Of a stretch of DNA of 64,000 nucleotides, positions 35,695 through 44,250 are shown piece after piece. Source of the stretch: Pseudomonas abietaniphila (GTDB lineage Bacteria > Pseudomonadota > Gammaproteobacteria > Pseudomonadales > Pseudomonadaceae). The notes below the pieces were generated by a model. The model was not told the origin of the DNA. It saw nothing but the letters and a program-made list of their open reading frames with translations, and did not search any database. The stretch spans positions 6,262,001 to 6,326,000 of the forward strand of contig NZ_CP155619.1 of the NCBI RefSeq assembly GCF_039697315.1. Reading direction: 5' to 3'. The first letter of the stretch is position 1. Each line of letters starts with the position of its first letter. The translations under genes and the position numbers were made by a program.

Positions 35695-36816
35695 CTAGTC
35701 ATGACCTAAGTCAGGTTCGGCACTGTCATGGTTCGGCTGCGCTTCCCGAGATAGTAGCTGGCTTGCAGGGCTTCCCAGGAGTGATCCTGCTTGGAAGTAG
35801 CTCATAACGGTGCTGATGCTCCTGTGCTCGGTCATCGCCATAACGTCACCAATAGGCACGGATTGCCGTCCAGCCTCGGTCACAAAACCTGAGCGAAGGC
35901 TATGTGCCGCCCAGTCACCCTCAAGGCAGGCCAATTTCGCTCGACGCTGGACGATCCTGGCCACTTGGTCAGCCGACAGCCCGCTTTTGCTGACCTTGCC
36001 ACCTTTATATAACCGTCTGAACAACGGTCCAGACTTGGCCGGGGCGACCTCTAGCCATGCAGCCAATGCTTGTGCGGCTGGACCACGCAAAGGCTTTTCA
36101 CGACGCACGCCGCCGGTATCAGTCTTGGTTGCTCCCAGTGTGTAGATCCAGGTGTCAGCGTCCAGTTGCCGCACATCGTTGATCGTCAAACCGACCACTT
36201 CTGAACGCCTCCGACCGCCACCGCTCCAGGCCAAGAGAAGCAGGGCGCGATCGCGGATGCCACGGACACCATCCGTGCACGACGCCAACATGGCCTGCAG
36301 CGGCTCAAGCACTACGGCCGTCTTTTTCCTGACCTCAAGACCCTGGCGGACTTGTGCCTTGCGTGCCTCGCGCAGCAAGGTTTTGACCGCGACTGACGCG
36401 GTGGGGCTGGGCCATTTATTTACGTCGTGCCATTTACTGAGCACCGATAGGCGATGGCTCACCGTATTAAAGGCTAGCGCGCCGGATTTGCTTTTAACCT
36501 TGGCCGTGACTAGAGCGGCGTCTATCGCCGGCGGCAATAGGTGTGCCCAACCGCCATCTTCGAGCGGTCGGGCAAGGTGATCGAGGATGAACTGCAGTGC
36601 CACCGTTTCCGGCAACGGGCCGTCACCTAACACGCTCTCATAACGCAGACGCAGCCAGGCTGCCCAGTAGGCAAGGGCGCTCCGGTAACTGCGCACGGTA
36701 TTGGCTGCAGTCCCCGCTGCGATGAAGGCCTGGGCAGCCTGCCGAGCATTTTCTGCGAGCGTATCCAGTGACAATGGGCCGTCGATCGCAGCTTTTAGTT
36801 GATTCGTTTTATTCAT
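35695..36816 (-). CDS. TnpS-like tyrosine recombinase (cointegrate resolvase)
   Basis: A 373-residue recombinase of the type found as TnpS in Tn4651-family (Tn3 superfamily) transposons. Catalytic residues: Arg in GGGRRRSEVVGL, Lys in GATKTDTGG, His-x-x-Arg in AHSLRSGFVTEA, His in TEHRSI and Tyr in MSYFQAG. It is divergent from a TnpT-like gene, with a dyad-rich gap between them, exactly the tnpS-res-tnpT layout. ATG 36816 is preferred; a TTG three codons upstream is an alternative. No Tn3-type transposase is present nearby, so this is a resolution module without its transposase. Confidence 0.85.
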   Translation of the reverse strand: MNKTNQLKAAIDGPLSLDTLAENARQAAQAFIAAGTAANTVRSYRSALAYWAAWLRLRYESVLGDGPLPETVALQFILDHLARPLEDGGWAHLLPPAIDAALVTAKVKSKSGALAFNTVSHRLSVLSKWHDVNKWPSPTASVAVKTLLREARKAQVRQGLEVRKKTAVVLEPLQAMLASCTDGVRGIRDRALLLLAWSGGGRRRSEVVGLTINDVRQLDADTWIYTLGATKTDTGGVRREKPLRGPAAQALAAWLEVAPAKSGPLFRRLYKGGKVSKSGLSADQVARIVQRRAKLACLEGDWAAHSLRSGFVTEAGRQSVPIGDVMAMTEHRSISTVMSYFQAGSLLGSPASQLLSREAQPNHDSAEPDLGHD

Positions 36817-36877
36817 TACGTTCAACGTAGTAAAATACTATTTATCGAAAAATAGAGTCGGATAAACTTAATTTATC
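36817..36877. other. Putative resolution (res/rst) site between tnpS and tnpT
   Basis: Three short dyads lie in tandem: TACGT-TCA-ACGTA (36817-36829), CTATTT-ATCGAA-AAATAG (36838-36855) and GATAAA-CTTAA-TTTATC (36861-36877). The centre sizes (5-6 bases for two of them) suit tyrosine-recombinase core sites. The same DNA must carry both promoters. Confidence 0.55.
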
Positions 36878-36903
36878 AGACCTAATATAGCTGGAGGCAG
36901 GTC

Positions 36904-37878
36904 ATGGCGGTAGGAGTTCCCGAAGAAGAAGTATTTGCAGCAGCTGATGCGGTACTGGCGCGTGGCGAGCGGCCCACGGTCGAGCGCGTTCGCTTGGAAC
37001 TCGGGCGCGGTAGTCCTGCTCGCGTTGGTAGCCTCTTGGATCAATGGTGGGACCGCCTGGCTCAACGTCTCAGAAGTGAAACTCGCCTTCCATCTTTGCC
37101 TTCCGAAGTGTCACAGGCGTTTGTCGCGGTCTGGCAGCAGGCCGTGCGCCTTGCCGAAGATGTGGCGGAACAGTCTCTAGACCAACAGCGTCAGGTCCTC
37201 ATGGCCGAAAGAGCAGAAATCTTGGCAATCGAGGATGCGGCCCGGCAGGAGGCGGCTCAGTATCGTCAGCAGTCCGCAGCCGCGATCGCGCAACAGCAGG
37301 TTGCTGAGCGCCGGCTCGCTGATCTGGAGCGGCTGCTGGATCAAGGCCAGCGACAAATCGAAGACCTCACAGAGCAACGCGACGGGTTGAAAAAAGAAAG
37401 TGAAACTGAACGTGAGCGGATTCAGTCGCTTGAACGACAATTGCTGTCGGACCGGTATGACGCAGACCAGGCTCATAAAGCACAGGAGACCTATGTGAGA
37501 GGCGTGGAGGAGCGTGCCCACCGGGAGGTCGACCGTGCCCGCGAAGAGACAAAGGCGACTGGTTTACAGCTCAAGGAATCAGCGAAGCAATTGGTTCAAC
37601 TGCAGCAACGGCTCGAGACGACGCTGCAAGCCTTGGACCTTCTTAAGCCAGAGCTGGCAGCCGAGAAGGCACTCGCAGCCCAAACCGCTAGGCAGCTGGC
37701 TGAGTGGGAAGCCAAATTCGCCGCACATTCCGTCCTTCTGGAAACCGCGAAGCATGCGGCAACGACGCAGCAAGCGAGGGCAGAAACCTTGGAGCAGATG
37801 GTGACCCATTTACGCTCACAGCCGCAGCCGACCCGCAACAGACGGGTCACCAAACCGGCGGCGCCAGAAGACTCTTAG
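36904..37878 (+). CDS. TnpT-like resolution accessory protein (KfrA-like coiled coil)
   Basis: A 324-residue protein with an N-terminal DNA-binding domain (EEEVFAAADAVLARGERPTV, VRLELGRGSPARVGSLLDQW) and about 220 residues of heptad-rich coiled coil (Gln, Glu, Arg, Leu; LERLLDQGQRQIEDLTEQRD). This matches TnpT of Tn4651-like transposons, which binds the res site and helps TnpS. The ATG 36904 follows GGAGG by seven bases. It parallels the KfrA-like gene at 27260-28228, which is shorter in similarity but the same architecture. Confidence 0.82.
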   Translation: MAVGVPEEEVFAAADAVLARGERPTVERVRLELGRGSPARVGSLLDQWWDRLAQRLRSETRLPSLPSEVSQAFVAVWQQAVRLAEDVAEQSLDQQRQVLMAERAEILAIEDAARQEAAQYRQQSAAAIAQQQVAERRLADLERLLDQGQRQIEDLTEQRDGLKKESETERERIQSLERQLLSDRYDADQAHKAQETYVRGVEERAHREVDRAREETKATGLQLKESAKQLVQLQQRLETTLQALDLLKPELAAEKALAAQTARQLAEWEAKFAAHSVLLETAKHAATTQQARAETLEQMVTHLRSQPQPTRNRRVTKPAAPEDS

Positions 37879-37960
37879 ACCTTAGAGCCAGATGTGTTCT
37901 GATCAGATATGTGAAACCGCTCTCGTCTGCGTGCCCGCGAGATAAATAATTCGAGTGACG

Positions 37961-37977
37961 GCTTCTGGCCGAAAGCT
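37961..37977 (+). repeat. Interspersed repeat copy 1 (GCTTCTGGCCGAAAGC)
   Basis: First of three near-identical copies in this window, at 37962-37977, 53187-53202 and 61266-61281. Each lies in intergenic DNA. This copy has AA in place of the AT found in the other two. Confidence 0.5.
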
Positions 37978-38017
37978 GACTCTGTTAGAGCTTCCTGAGC
38001 TGCACGATGTGTGTCGC

Positions 38018-38314
38018 TTAAGCGTCTTTGGTTCGTGTGAAGCCGCAGCGCAGGTAAAAAGTGCTTGCCTCGGCGGTGTCGCTGTAAAGACGCACACTTT
38101 CAAAGTGCAAAGCAGCATGGGCAAGCAAGGCGCTAACCAGTCGCCTGCCAATCTGTTGCCCTCGTGGCGCAGGAACCACGTAAACACGCCACAGCCTCCC
38201 TGTACTGGCATGCGTGAACGGATCAACAGACAGACCTCCAATGCCCACCAGTTGCTGGTCCAGATATGCTGCCATTAGGCATTCGTCTGGCGCAATGTCG
38301 AGAATCCAGACGTC
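38018..38314 (-). pseudogene. GNAT acetyltransferase, N-terminus missing
   Basis: The minus-strand frame reads from DVWILDIAPDECL through VGIGGLSVDPF and RLWRVYVVPAPRGQQIGRRL to LRLY-like RLYSDTAEASTFYLRCGF. This is the acetyl-CoA-binding half of a GNAT N-acetyltransferase. The preceding codon is a stop, and the next bases belong to a LacI-type frame on the opposite strand. The first 50-60 residues are therefore lost at about 38315, a rearrangement junction. Confidence 0.7.
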
Positions 38315-38317
38315 TCA

Positions 38318-38857
38318 ACGGTAAGTGTCGATGACAGAGGAGGGGTCGAGAAGCTGTTCAGGTTCTTGATCACCCTGGGTCATCGCCATATCGCGCATAT
38401 CCGCGGCGGCACGAAAGCCGCTGCTGCTGAGTGCCTGGAAAGCTACCTGCAAGTGATGCTCGAAAATGATCTGCCACCGCTGGTTTTTGAGGGCGGAAGC
38501 GACGCAGATGCAGGTCGCCGAGGGGTGGATGCGCTGGTCGCGCACTCACCCGTCCCTACAGCGATTTTTGCTTACAACGATTTGCTCTCCTGTGGTGCTG
38601 TCAATCGCCTTCACGGCTTGGGCAAGCGCGTCCCCGAGGACATCTCTGTGGTGGGGTTCGACGATATACCCGCTGCGGCAAGCGAAACACTCTCGATTAC
38701 GACGTTGAGGCAGGATCGAGAGGATCAAGCCAGAAAAGCAGTTAGCGCACTTCTAGTTCTCATGCGCGAGGGGGATTCTCAGGCGCAGATAATTGTTGTG
38801 CCTGTGGAGTTGATGGTCAGGCGACCAGTCTCCGCCCCGCGTAAGCCCTTTAGATAA
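38318..38857 (+). pseudogene. LacI-family regulator, N-terminal half missing
   Basis: About 180 codons of the C-terminal ligand domain of a LacI/GalR regulator: VSVDDRGGVEKL, LGHRHIAHIRG, PTAIFAYNDL, GLGKRVPEDISVVGFDDIP, and the C-terminal TTLRQDRE segment. The helix-turn-helix and first lobe are absent; the reading starts at the junction near 38315. It lies beside the sugar-isomerase operon, so it was probably its regulator or that of a lost gene. An internal start could yield only a non-DNA-binding fragment. Confidence 0.75.
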
Positions 38858-38860
38858 GGA

Positions 38861-38886
38861 GAGGCGGCCGAAGCGGCCTCTTCACG
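38861..38886. terminator. Short G/C hairpin between convergent genes
   Basis: GGCCG-AAG-CGGCC at 38866-38878, flanked by GAG and CTC, followed by TCTTCACGTT. It is a plausible weak terminator for the LacI fragment and the convergent isomerase gene. Confidence 0.4.
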
Positions 38887-39789
38887 TTATTTGAAGTATT
38901 TGTCGACGTAAGACTGAATCTCACGGTGCATGAAACGGCCCGAGTCATCAGCGCGCTCTTCCCATCCGAATACGCATGCCGTGACGATGCCGTCGAAGCC
39001 GGTTTTTGCCAGTGAGCTGAAGAACAGATCCCAGTCGATTTCGCCCTGATGCATGTCCATGTGCTGGTGCACGGTAACCTTCGCTCCGGGTGGGTTGACG
39101 ATGTAGCGCAACCCCGATGACGCCTTGTGATTGTAGGTGTCGGCGATGTGCACGTGAGCGATCATCGAACCTGCGTCGGCGATCATTTTCGCCATGTCAT
39201 CACCGAAGTAGAAGGTGTGCGGCGTGCAGTAGAGAAACTTGACGTTCTGGGATCCGATGCTTTTCAGCATGTCCAGGGCCGGGTGCAGCGTTTCGCACCA
39301 GTCTTCAGGATGGGGCTCGACGTTCAGCGTCACGCCTTCCTTTTCCAGCACCGGCACCAACTCTTCCATGGAGCGCCACCAGGCGGCTTCGCTGGATTCG
39401 TGACTGTGTGAACCGCCGCAGCAACTGACCTTATGGCCGCGGTCAGGGGAGGGGCCTCGACCGAATTCGGAGTTCATGGTCGTGCAACCCATCTCCACAG
39501 CAATCTGGATTGCCTCCTTCCAGTAATTGACGGCCGTCCGGCGCTCATCCTCGTGAGGGCTGGCCCAGCGGTACATTGGCAGCAACGAAGCGAGCTGCAG
39601 GTTGTGGTCACGCAGCGCCTTTTTAAACTCGTTGATGCGTTCCTTGTGCGCGCGAGGGCGAACCCACCATGGCAAGAAGTCGTCGCGGGGAGACAGCTCC
39701 AGGTATTCATAGCCCAGCTCAGCGGTATTGCGGCACAGCCCGGGCAGGCTGAGGTGACGATGCATGTAGGGATCGAGTGCGATTTTCAT
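38887..39789 (-). CDS. Sugar phosphate isomerase/epimerase (TIM barrel)
   Basis: A 300-residue xylose-isomerase-like TIM barrel. Metal ligand candidates are Glu in VTLNVEPHPEDW, Asp and His in AHVHIADTYNHK and Glu near GWEERAD. The HQGEIDWDLFFSSLAKTGFDG block near the C-terminus is typical of hydroxypyruvate isomerase/epimerase relatives. ATG 39789 has GGAG six bases upstream. It is the last gene of a three-gene operon with a Gfo/Idh dehydrogenase and a second isomerase. Probably acts on an inositol- or keto-sugar-like intermediate; the exact substrate is unknown. Confidence 0.83.
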   Translation of the reverse strand: MKIALDPYMHRHLSLPGLCRNTAELGYEYLELSPRDDFLPWWVRPRAHKERINEFKKALRDHNLQLASLLPMYRWASPHEDERRTAVNYWKEAIQIAVEMGCTTMNSEFGRGPSPDRGHKVSCCGGSHSHESSEAAWWRSMEELVPVLEKEGVTLNVEPHPEDWCETLHPALDMLKSIGSQNVKFLYCTPHTFYFGDDMAKMIADAGSMIAHVHIADTYNHKASSGLRYIVNPPGAKVTVHQHMDMHQGEIDWDLFFSSLAKTGFDGIVTACVFGWEERADDSGRFMHREIQSYVDKYFK

Positions 39790-39870
39790 TGTTGTTCTCC
39801 ATAGTAATTGCACACTGCGCGCTGGGGCGCATATTTAGGTCGGTCATGCGGTAGGCAGAGCCGCCAGGCG

Positions 39871-41040
39871 TCAGTAGGTGACCCAAACGGAGTCTTTGTC
39901 GGCGGATTCCACGCAGCGCTCGACCCAGCGGACCCCCTCGACTCCTGCGTCGATATCGGGGTAGCGGATGGCGGCCAGAGCCTCGACATCGCCTCGGTCG
40001 GCGGCATCCATTGCCAAGGCGAAGCGGTAGTAGAGGTTGGACCAGGCTTCGAAGAGGCCTTCTGGATGCCCGGCACCGATTCGGTCGTCGAGCAACGCAT
40101 TGGCATGCAGATAACCCATGCCGCGCTCAAGAATCTGGGCGGGCTGTCCCTGCACTTCGAAACTCAGTTGGTTGGGGCGCTCGTCCCACCATTCCAGGCT
40201 GGCTCGTGAGCCAATGACACGGATCTTCTGCCCGTGCATGGAGCCTGCGTTGATTGCGCTGGACCAAACCATGCCCATCGCGCCGCCTTCGTACTCCATC
40301 AGGGTGTAAGCGTTGTCCTCCAGCGGCGCGCGACTGGCCACGAAGCTTTGACGGCTGCACATCAGGCGCTTGATTTTCAGGTCAGGCAGCATCACCTCTG
40401 ACAGGTAGAGCGGGTGTGTTCCTACATCTCCAAGCACATAACTTGGGCCTGCCTGGCGGGGATCTACACGCCATTGGGTTGCCTGGCTCTGCGCTTCGAC
40501 AGGCGCGCTGTGAAACCCGTGAGCGAACTGCATGTGCACCATGCGGATTTCGCCCAGCTCGCCTGCAGCAATCATCGCCCGAGCCTGCTCGATCAGCTGA
40601 TGGCCTGCGTAACCATAGGTCACGCCGACCACTCGATTATTAGCTTTGGCCACGTTGCGCAGGGTCTCGGCCTGCTCGACGGTGAAACACAGAGGCTTCT
40701 CGCAAACCACATGCAGCCCGGCCTCAAGGGCCGCTTTCGTAATCGCGTAATGGGTGCCATTGGGCGTAGCAATTGATACTGCCTGAATGCCATCGGGGCG
40801 CTGGGCCTCCTGCTCAAACAGGCTCAAATAGTCTGCATAGCAGCGCTCGGGATCGACGCCCAATTGCTCACCAAACGCGCGACCTCTGGCCGGGTCGATG
40901 TCGAAGGCGCCCGCCGCGAGTTCAAAGCTTCGATCGCGCAGGGCTGCGCTGCGATGGATATAGCCAATCTGGCTCTGGCTGCCGCCGCCCACCATGGCCC
41001 AGCGGATTGGCCGGGAAATTCGTTTGCTGCCATTGATCAT
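39871..41040 (-). CDS. Gfo/Idh/MocA-family dehydrogenase
   Basis: A 389-residue NAD(P)-dependent sugar dehydrogenase: Rossmann motif VGGGSQSQIGYIHR near residue 18, SIATPNGTHY, the EKPLCF motif with the catalytic Lys near residue 115, and the C-terminal alpha/beta domain (GDVGTHPLYLSEVML, with Asp and His active-site residues). The family oxidises cyclitols or pyranoses. Middle gene of the operon; 80 bp after it begins the isomerase at 39789. Confidence 0.87.
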   Translation of the reverse strand: MINGSKRISRPIRWAMVGGGSQSQIGYIHRSAALRDRSFELAAGAFDIDPARGRAFGEQLGVDPERCYADYLSLFEQEAQRPDGIQAVSIATPNGTHYAITKAALEAGLHVVCEKPLCFTVEQAETLRNVAKANNRVVGVTYGYAGHQLIEQARAMIAAGELGEIRMVHMQFAHGFHSAPVEAQSQATQWRVDPRQAGPSYVLGDVGTHPLYLSEVMLPDLKIKRLMCSRQSFVASRAPLEDNAYTLMEYEGGAMGMVWSSAINAGSMHGQKIRVIGSRASLEWWDERPNQLSFEVQGQPAQILERGMGYLHANALLDDRIGAGHPEGLFEAWSNLYYRFALAMDAADRGDVEALAAIRYPDIDAGVEGVRWVERCVESADKDSVWVTY

Positions 41041-41070
41041 GTTGTTGTCCTTTTTATTCAGCGTCGTGGA

Positions 41071-41994
41071 TCAGAAACCGGTGCGGGCGAGGAAGGCCCG
41101 GCTGGCGGCGACATCGTCAAGGCTGCCATTAGCGTTACGCGGATCGCGTTCTTGCTCGACGGTGATGTAGCCCTCATAGCCCAGCTCGTGAATCAGCCGA
41201 TACAGCGCCGGATAATCGATAACGCCTCGGCCAATCGGGCACATGACACCCCTGCCGCAGGCGTCGAAAAATCTGATGCGTTCATTCATCACCTGATCGA
41301 ACACGCTTTGGTTGATGTCTTTGAAATGGATGTAATCAAGGCGATGGGCGTAGGTGCGCAGCGATGCAATAGGGTCCATGCCGGCGTAGTAGAGATGCCC
41401 TGTGTCCAAGCACAAGCCGGCGACCTCATCCGGAATGTCGTCGACCAGTCGCCCCAGTTCATCGGCAAACTCGATATAGCCGCCTGCGTGAGGGTGGATC
41501 ACCGGCCTGATGCCGTATTCCTTCCACGCGATGTCACAGATGGCGCGGATGTTATCCATCATGTCGTTCCAAGCCGCATCACTCAGTCGCGGAGCTCGAT
41601 CGGAGTGCCCGGCGGCGTAGTCGCGCTCATCGTGTCCCCAGTCCATGATCACCAGATAGGGGCCCGCATACCGCTGCTTGGCTTCCTGTTCGATGGGCGG
41701 CAATGTCTTGAGCAGTGTGCAGATGTCGTGGGTCTGGCGAAGCAGAGCAGGCCGGTTTGTGGGGGTAGCCAAGTCATCAAAAATCGTCCCGGCAACGACA
41801 TGCAGCTGATTTTCTGCTAGCGCAGAACTCACGACTGCAGCATCCAGCGGTAGGTAACCGTATGGCCCCAGTTCGATTCCCCGATAGCCAGCTTCGGCAG
41901 CCTCACTCAAGACACGGCGCCATGGCGGCAGAAATGGGTTTTTGACGTCGTCGACGCCCCAGCAGCATGGCGCGGTGGAAATGTGGATGGTCAT
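41071..41994 (-). CDS. IolE-like sugar isomerase/dehydratase (TIM barrel)
   Basis: A 307-residue TIM-barrel protein most like inosose dehydratase or isomerase (IolE/IolI): APCCWGVDDVKNPFLPPW at the start, RPVIHPHAGGYIEF, LCLDTGHLYYAGMDP, YIHFKDI and YEGYITVEQERDP with the metal-binding Glu. It is first in the operon, with GGAG upstream of ATG 41994, and is divergent from the LacI regulator at 42131. This supports inositol-like or ketose catabolism. Confidence 0.83.
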   Translation of the reverse strand: MTIHISTAPCCWGVDDVKNPFLPPWRRVLSEAAEAGYRGIELGPYGYLPLDAAVVSSALAENQLHVVAGTIFDDLATPTNRPALLRQTHDICTLLKTLPPIEQEAKQRYAGPYLVIMDWGHDERDYAAGHSDRAPRLSDAAWNDMMDNIRAICDIAWKEYGIRPVIHPHAGGYIEFADELGRLVDDIPDEVAGLCLDTGHLYYAGMDPIASLRTYAHRLDYIHFKDINQSVFDQVMNERIRFFDACGRGVMCPIGRGVIDYPALYRLIHELGYEGYITVEQERDPRNANGSLDDVAASRAFLARTGF

Positions 41995-42090
41995 GAAGCA
42001 CTCCGCAATTGTTGTTTTTAGCGAGCGTTTAGCGTGTGAAAAGATGCTAGTGAGATGCGTCAGGGGGCGCTACGGGAGAGTGGCATAACC

Positions 42091-42140
42091 TGTCAAAACC
42101 CTTCATGATCTGAAAAAGAGATGTCAAAACATGTCAAAGA
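42091..42140. promoter_or_regulatory. Three TGTCAAA direct repeats over the LacI-gene start
   Basis: TGTCAAAAC at 42091-42099 and 42122-42130, and TGTCAAAGA at 42132-42140. The last two straddle the regulator's ATG at 42131. They look like operator half-sites for autoregulation. Confidence 0.4.
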
Positions 42141-43186
42141 CTGTCCGTCAAAAAATGCGTCCCACGATGGAAGATGTCGCTCGCGAAGCGGGCGTCAGCC
42201 TCTCTACTGTGGACCGGGTCCTGAACATGCGCGCCGATGTCCGTGCCGATACCGCTCAGCGCATCGCTGCGGCGGCAGCGCGATTGGGCTTTCATGCCAA
42301 GGGCGTCATCGAGCAGCGAGTGTTGAATGACCGACCCACTGTACGGCTTGGATTTCTGCTTCAAAAAAGCGGGGTGGCGTTCTATCAGGGGCTGGCGCAA
42401 GCGTTGTCAAACGCAGCTGCGACGTTCGCGCGGGCGCGTATTCGAGTCGTGATCGGCTACTTGGATGACCTTGATCCAGCCACTGTCGCCCAACGGATTC
42501 TGGCTTTGCGCAAACAAGTCGATGGTTTGGGTGTTGTGGCCGTGGACCACCCTGTGGTGCGTGAGGCCGTTGCCAAGCTTCGTGATGGCGGGGTTCCTGT
42601 GGTGGCGCTGATCTCTGAGCTATCGACTGCTGTCGGAGCAGGTTATGTGGGCGTAGACAACCGACTAATGGGGCGCACTGCGGGCTGGTTCATTTCTCAG
42701 CTGGCGGCGACGCCTGGTTCGGCCGCCGTGATGGTCAGCAGTCAGCGTTTTCAGTGCCAGGAGTTATGCGAATTCAGCTTTCGCAGCTTCCTGGCCGATC
42801 ACTCCAGCGACTGGGATCTGCTCGCCTCGCGCCTGACGCTGGAAGACGATGAGTTCGCCTACGGCAACACACTGGATTTACTGGCCGGCGAGCCTGATCT
42901 TGTGGGGCTGTACATTGCTGGCGGCGGTATTGCCGGGGTGGTGCGTGCGTTGCGTGAACACAAGGTCCAAGGAGAACGTCTGCCGGTGGTGATCTGTCAC
43001 GACCTGACCCCTTTGACCCGAGAGGCGCTGAAAAATGCCTTGGTGCAGGCTGTCCTGTCGCATCCAGTTGCAGCTGTTGCAGAACAGGCGGTGGGTGCTC
43101 TCGCTGAAGCAGTAACGAGTGCGTCAGAGTACGCAGTTGCGAGGGTGATGTTACCGATTCAGATCGATGTCCCGGAGAGTATCTGA
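42131..43186 (+). CDS. LacI-family transcriptional regulator
   Basis: A 351-residue LacI/GalR protein: helix-turn-helix TMEDVAREAGVSLSTVDRVLN, with hinge helix RVLNDRP region, and a periplasmic-binding-protein-like effector domain (GYVGVDNRLMGRTAGWFI, GLYIAGGGIAGVVRAL). The STVDRVLN helix is typical of regulators of inositol- or sugar-acid-type genes. It is divergent from the isomerase/dehydrogenase operon across 136 bp and is the likely repressor or activator of it. Confidence 0.9.
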   Translation: MSKTVRQKMRPTMEDVAREAGVSLSTVDRVLNMRADVRADTAQRIAAAAARLGFHAKGVIEQRVLNDRPTVRLGFLLQKSGVAFYQGLAQALSNAAATFARARIRVVIGYLDDLDPATVAQRILALRKQVDGLGVVAVDHPVVREAVAKLRDGGVPVVALISELSTAVGAGYVGVDNRLMGRTAGWFISQLAATPGSAAVMVSSQRFQCQELCEFSFRSFLADHSSDWDLLASRLTLEDDEFAYGNTLDLLAGEPDLVGLYIAGGGIAGVVRALREHKVQGERLPVVICHDLTPLTREALKNALVQAVLSHPVAAVAEQAVGALAEAVTSASEYAVARVMLPIQIDVPESI

Positions 43187-43446
43187 GCGTTCAGCTGCGG
43201 TGCTTTAGCCTGATGTGTCAGCAAGGTTGCACGCCAGCGGGTACCAGAAAAAATAGCTTCCATACATCGTGAATATAAGTTCCATATTTCGTTTCGGTTG
43301 AAAAATAATCCGAATTTTCTTACACCCATACCAATCGGTACGGCGAGACAGCAAAATATTAGGAATCTGCTCATGCCTCGTATGTTGCTTTGCTTGAGTG
43401 TGCTTGTGTTCTCTCTGTGCCCATGCCGATCTCAAGATTGGGGTTA

Positions 43447-43980
43447 CCGTAGGAAGTCCCTTCATGTTGCGGTCGTTCAGCGCGGTGAGTACGTAGAGCT
43501 TGGGAAACGACTGTTCCGAGTTTTGTCGTAGCGAGCCGTTGAGCAGGTCGATCATTTCTTTTTCACGTCCTTGCTTGCCCAGGTCGATCAGTTGACGGAT
43601 ACCCGGCTCGGTCGCTTGCAGAATCGGCTTGATGGTTTCAAACAGTGCGCGCTCGTCTGGATGATCGATGCTGGCTGAGTAGGCCGCCTGCGCTTCGCTG
43701 AATTTCTTGAGCTGGAGTGCCAGGCGACGGTTGCTGTCTTCGCGCATTTCCGGAGATGGATAGAGCGCCAGCTTCAGTGAGTTGACCCGCAGGCCCAAAA
43801 TGGCTTCGCGCATGGCGCCCAATGCAGCCGAAGACGGAATGCCGCTCTGCTGAATAGTGCGATTGGTGTTGTCGATCACGGCCATCTTTAACAAGCCGTA
43901 GAGCCGACAATGACCACGATGGAAGCGATCAATGTGAAGCTGATCGCGGATCGTGCCGCGATGGAGATGTTGCGGATCAT
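43447..43980 (-). pseudogene. Methyl-accepting chemotaxis protein remnant
   Basis: The minus strand starts with MIRNISIAARSAISFTLIAS, a typical first transmembrane helix. After a one-base frameshift near 43905 it continues into a four-helix-bundle sensory domain (MAVIDNTNRTIQQSGIPSS, LRVNSLKLALYPSPEM, LIDLGKQGREKEMIDLL). It stops making sense after LTALNDRN. The second membrane helix, HAMP and signalling domains are missing. It is a double-hit pseudogene. The flanking DNA 43187-43446 holds no clear gene. Confidence 0.75.
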
Positions 43981-44250
43981 GGTGCAGACCTCTGCGCGAG
44001 ATAAAGGATGTACCTTCCACGAATGTGGGAAATATACTTATGTAGGCATGGAGTCGAGACTCTTAAGTGTTTAATGAAACGATGTTTCGAAATATTGCTA
44101 TTTTGGGTGTGTGCCGCTCAGAGCCTGTAGGCGTCGCAGAGCGCGTGATGGCGTGTCTTCCCCCGTCCGGTAGCTATCCACCTTCAGCTATCGGATAATG
44201 CCGGCCTGTTTCGCTTTCGACGTTCAGTTAGTCGCCAAGGAGAGTCAACG

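Noticed and set aside
40864..41820. Plus-strand ORF of 318 codons over the isomerase gene
   Set aside because: Antisense to a well-supported TIM-barrel gene.
43298..43531. 77-codon plus-strand ORF with a signal-peptide-like stretch
   Set aside because: Its second half is antisense to the chemotaxis-protein remnant, and there is no ribosome-binding site I trust.
44188..44205. TATCGGATAATGC before the IclR gene, resembling the att-like word
   Set aside because: Arm spacing is 13, not 16, and it sits where a promoter -10 region is expected.
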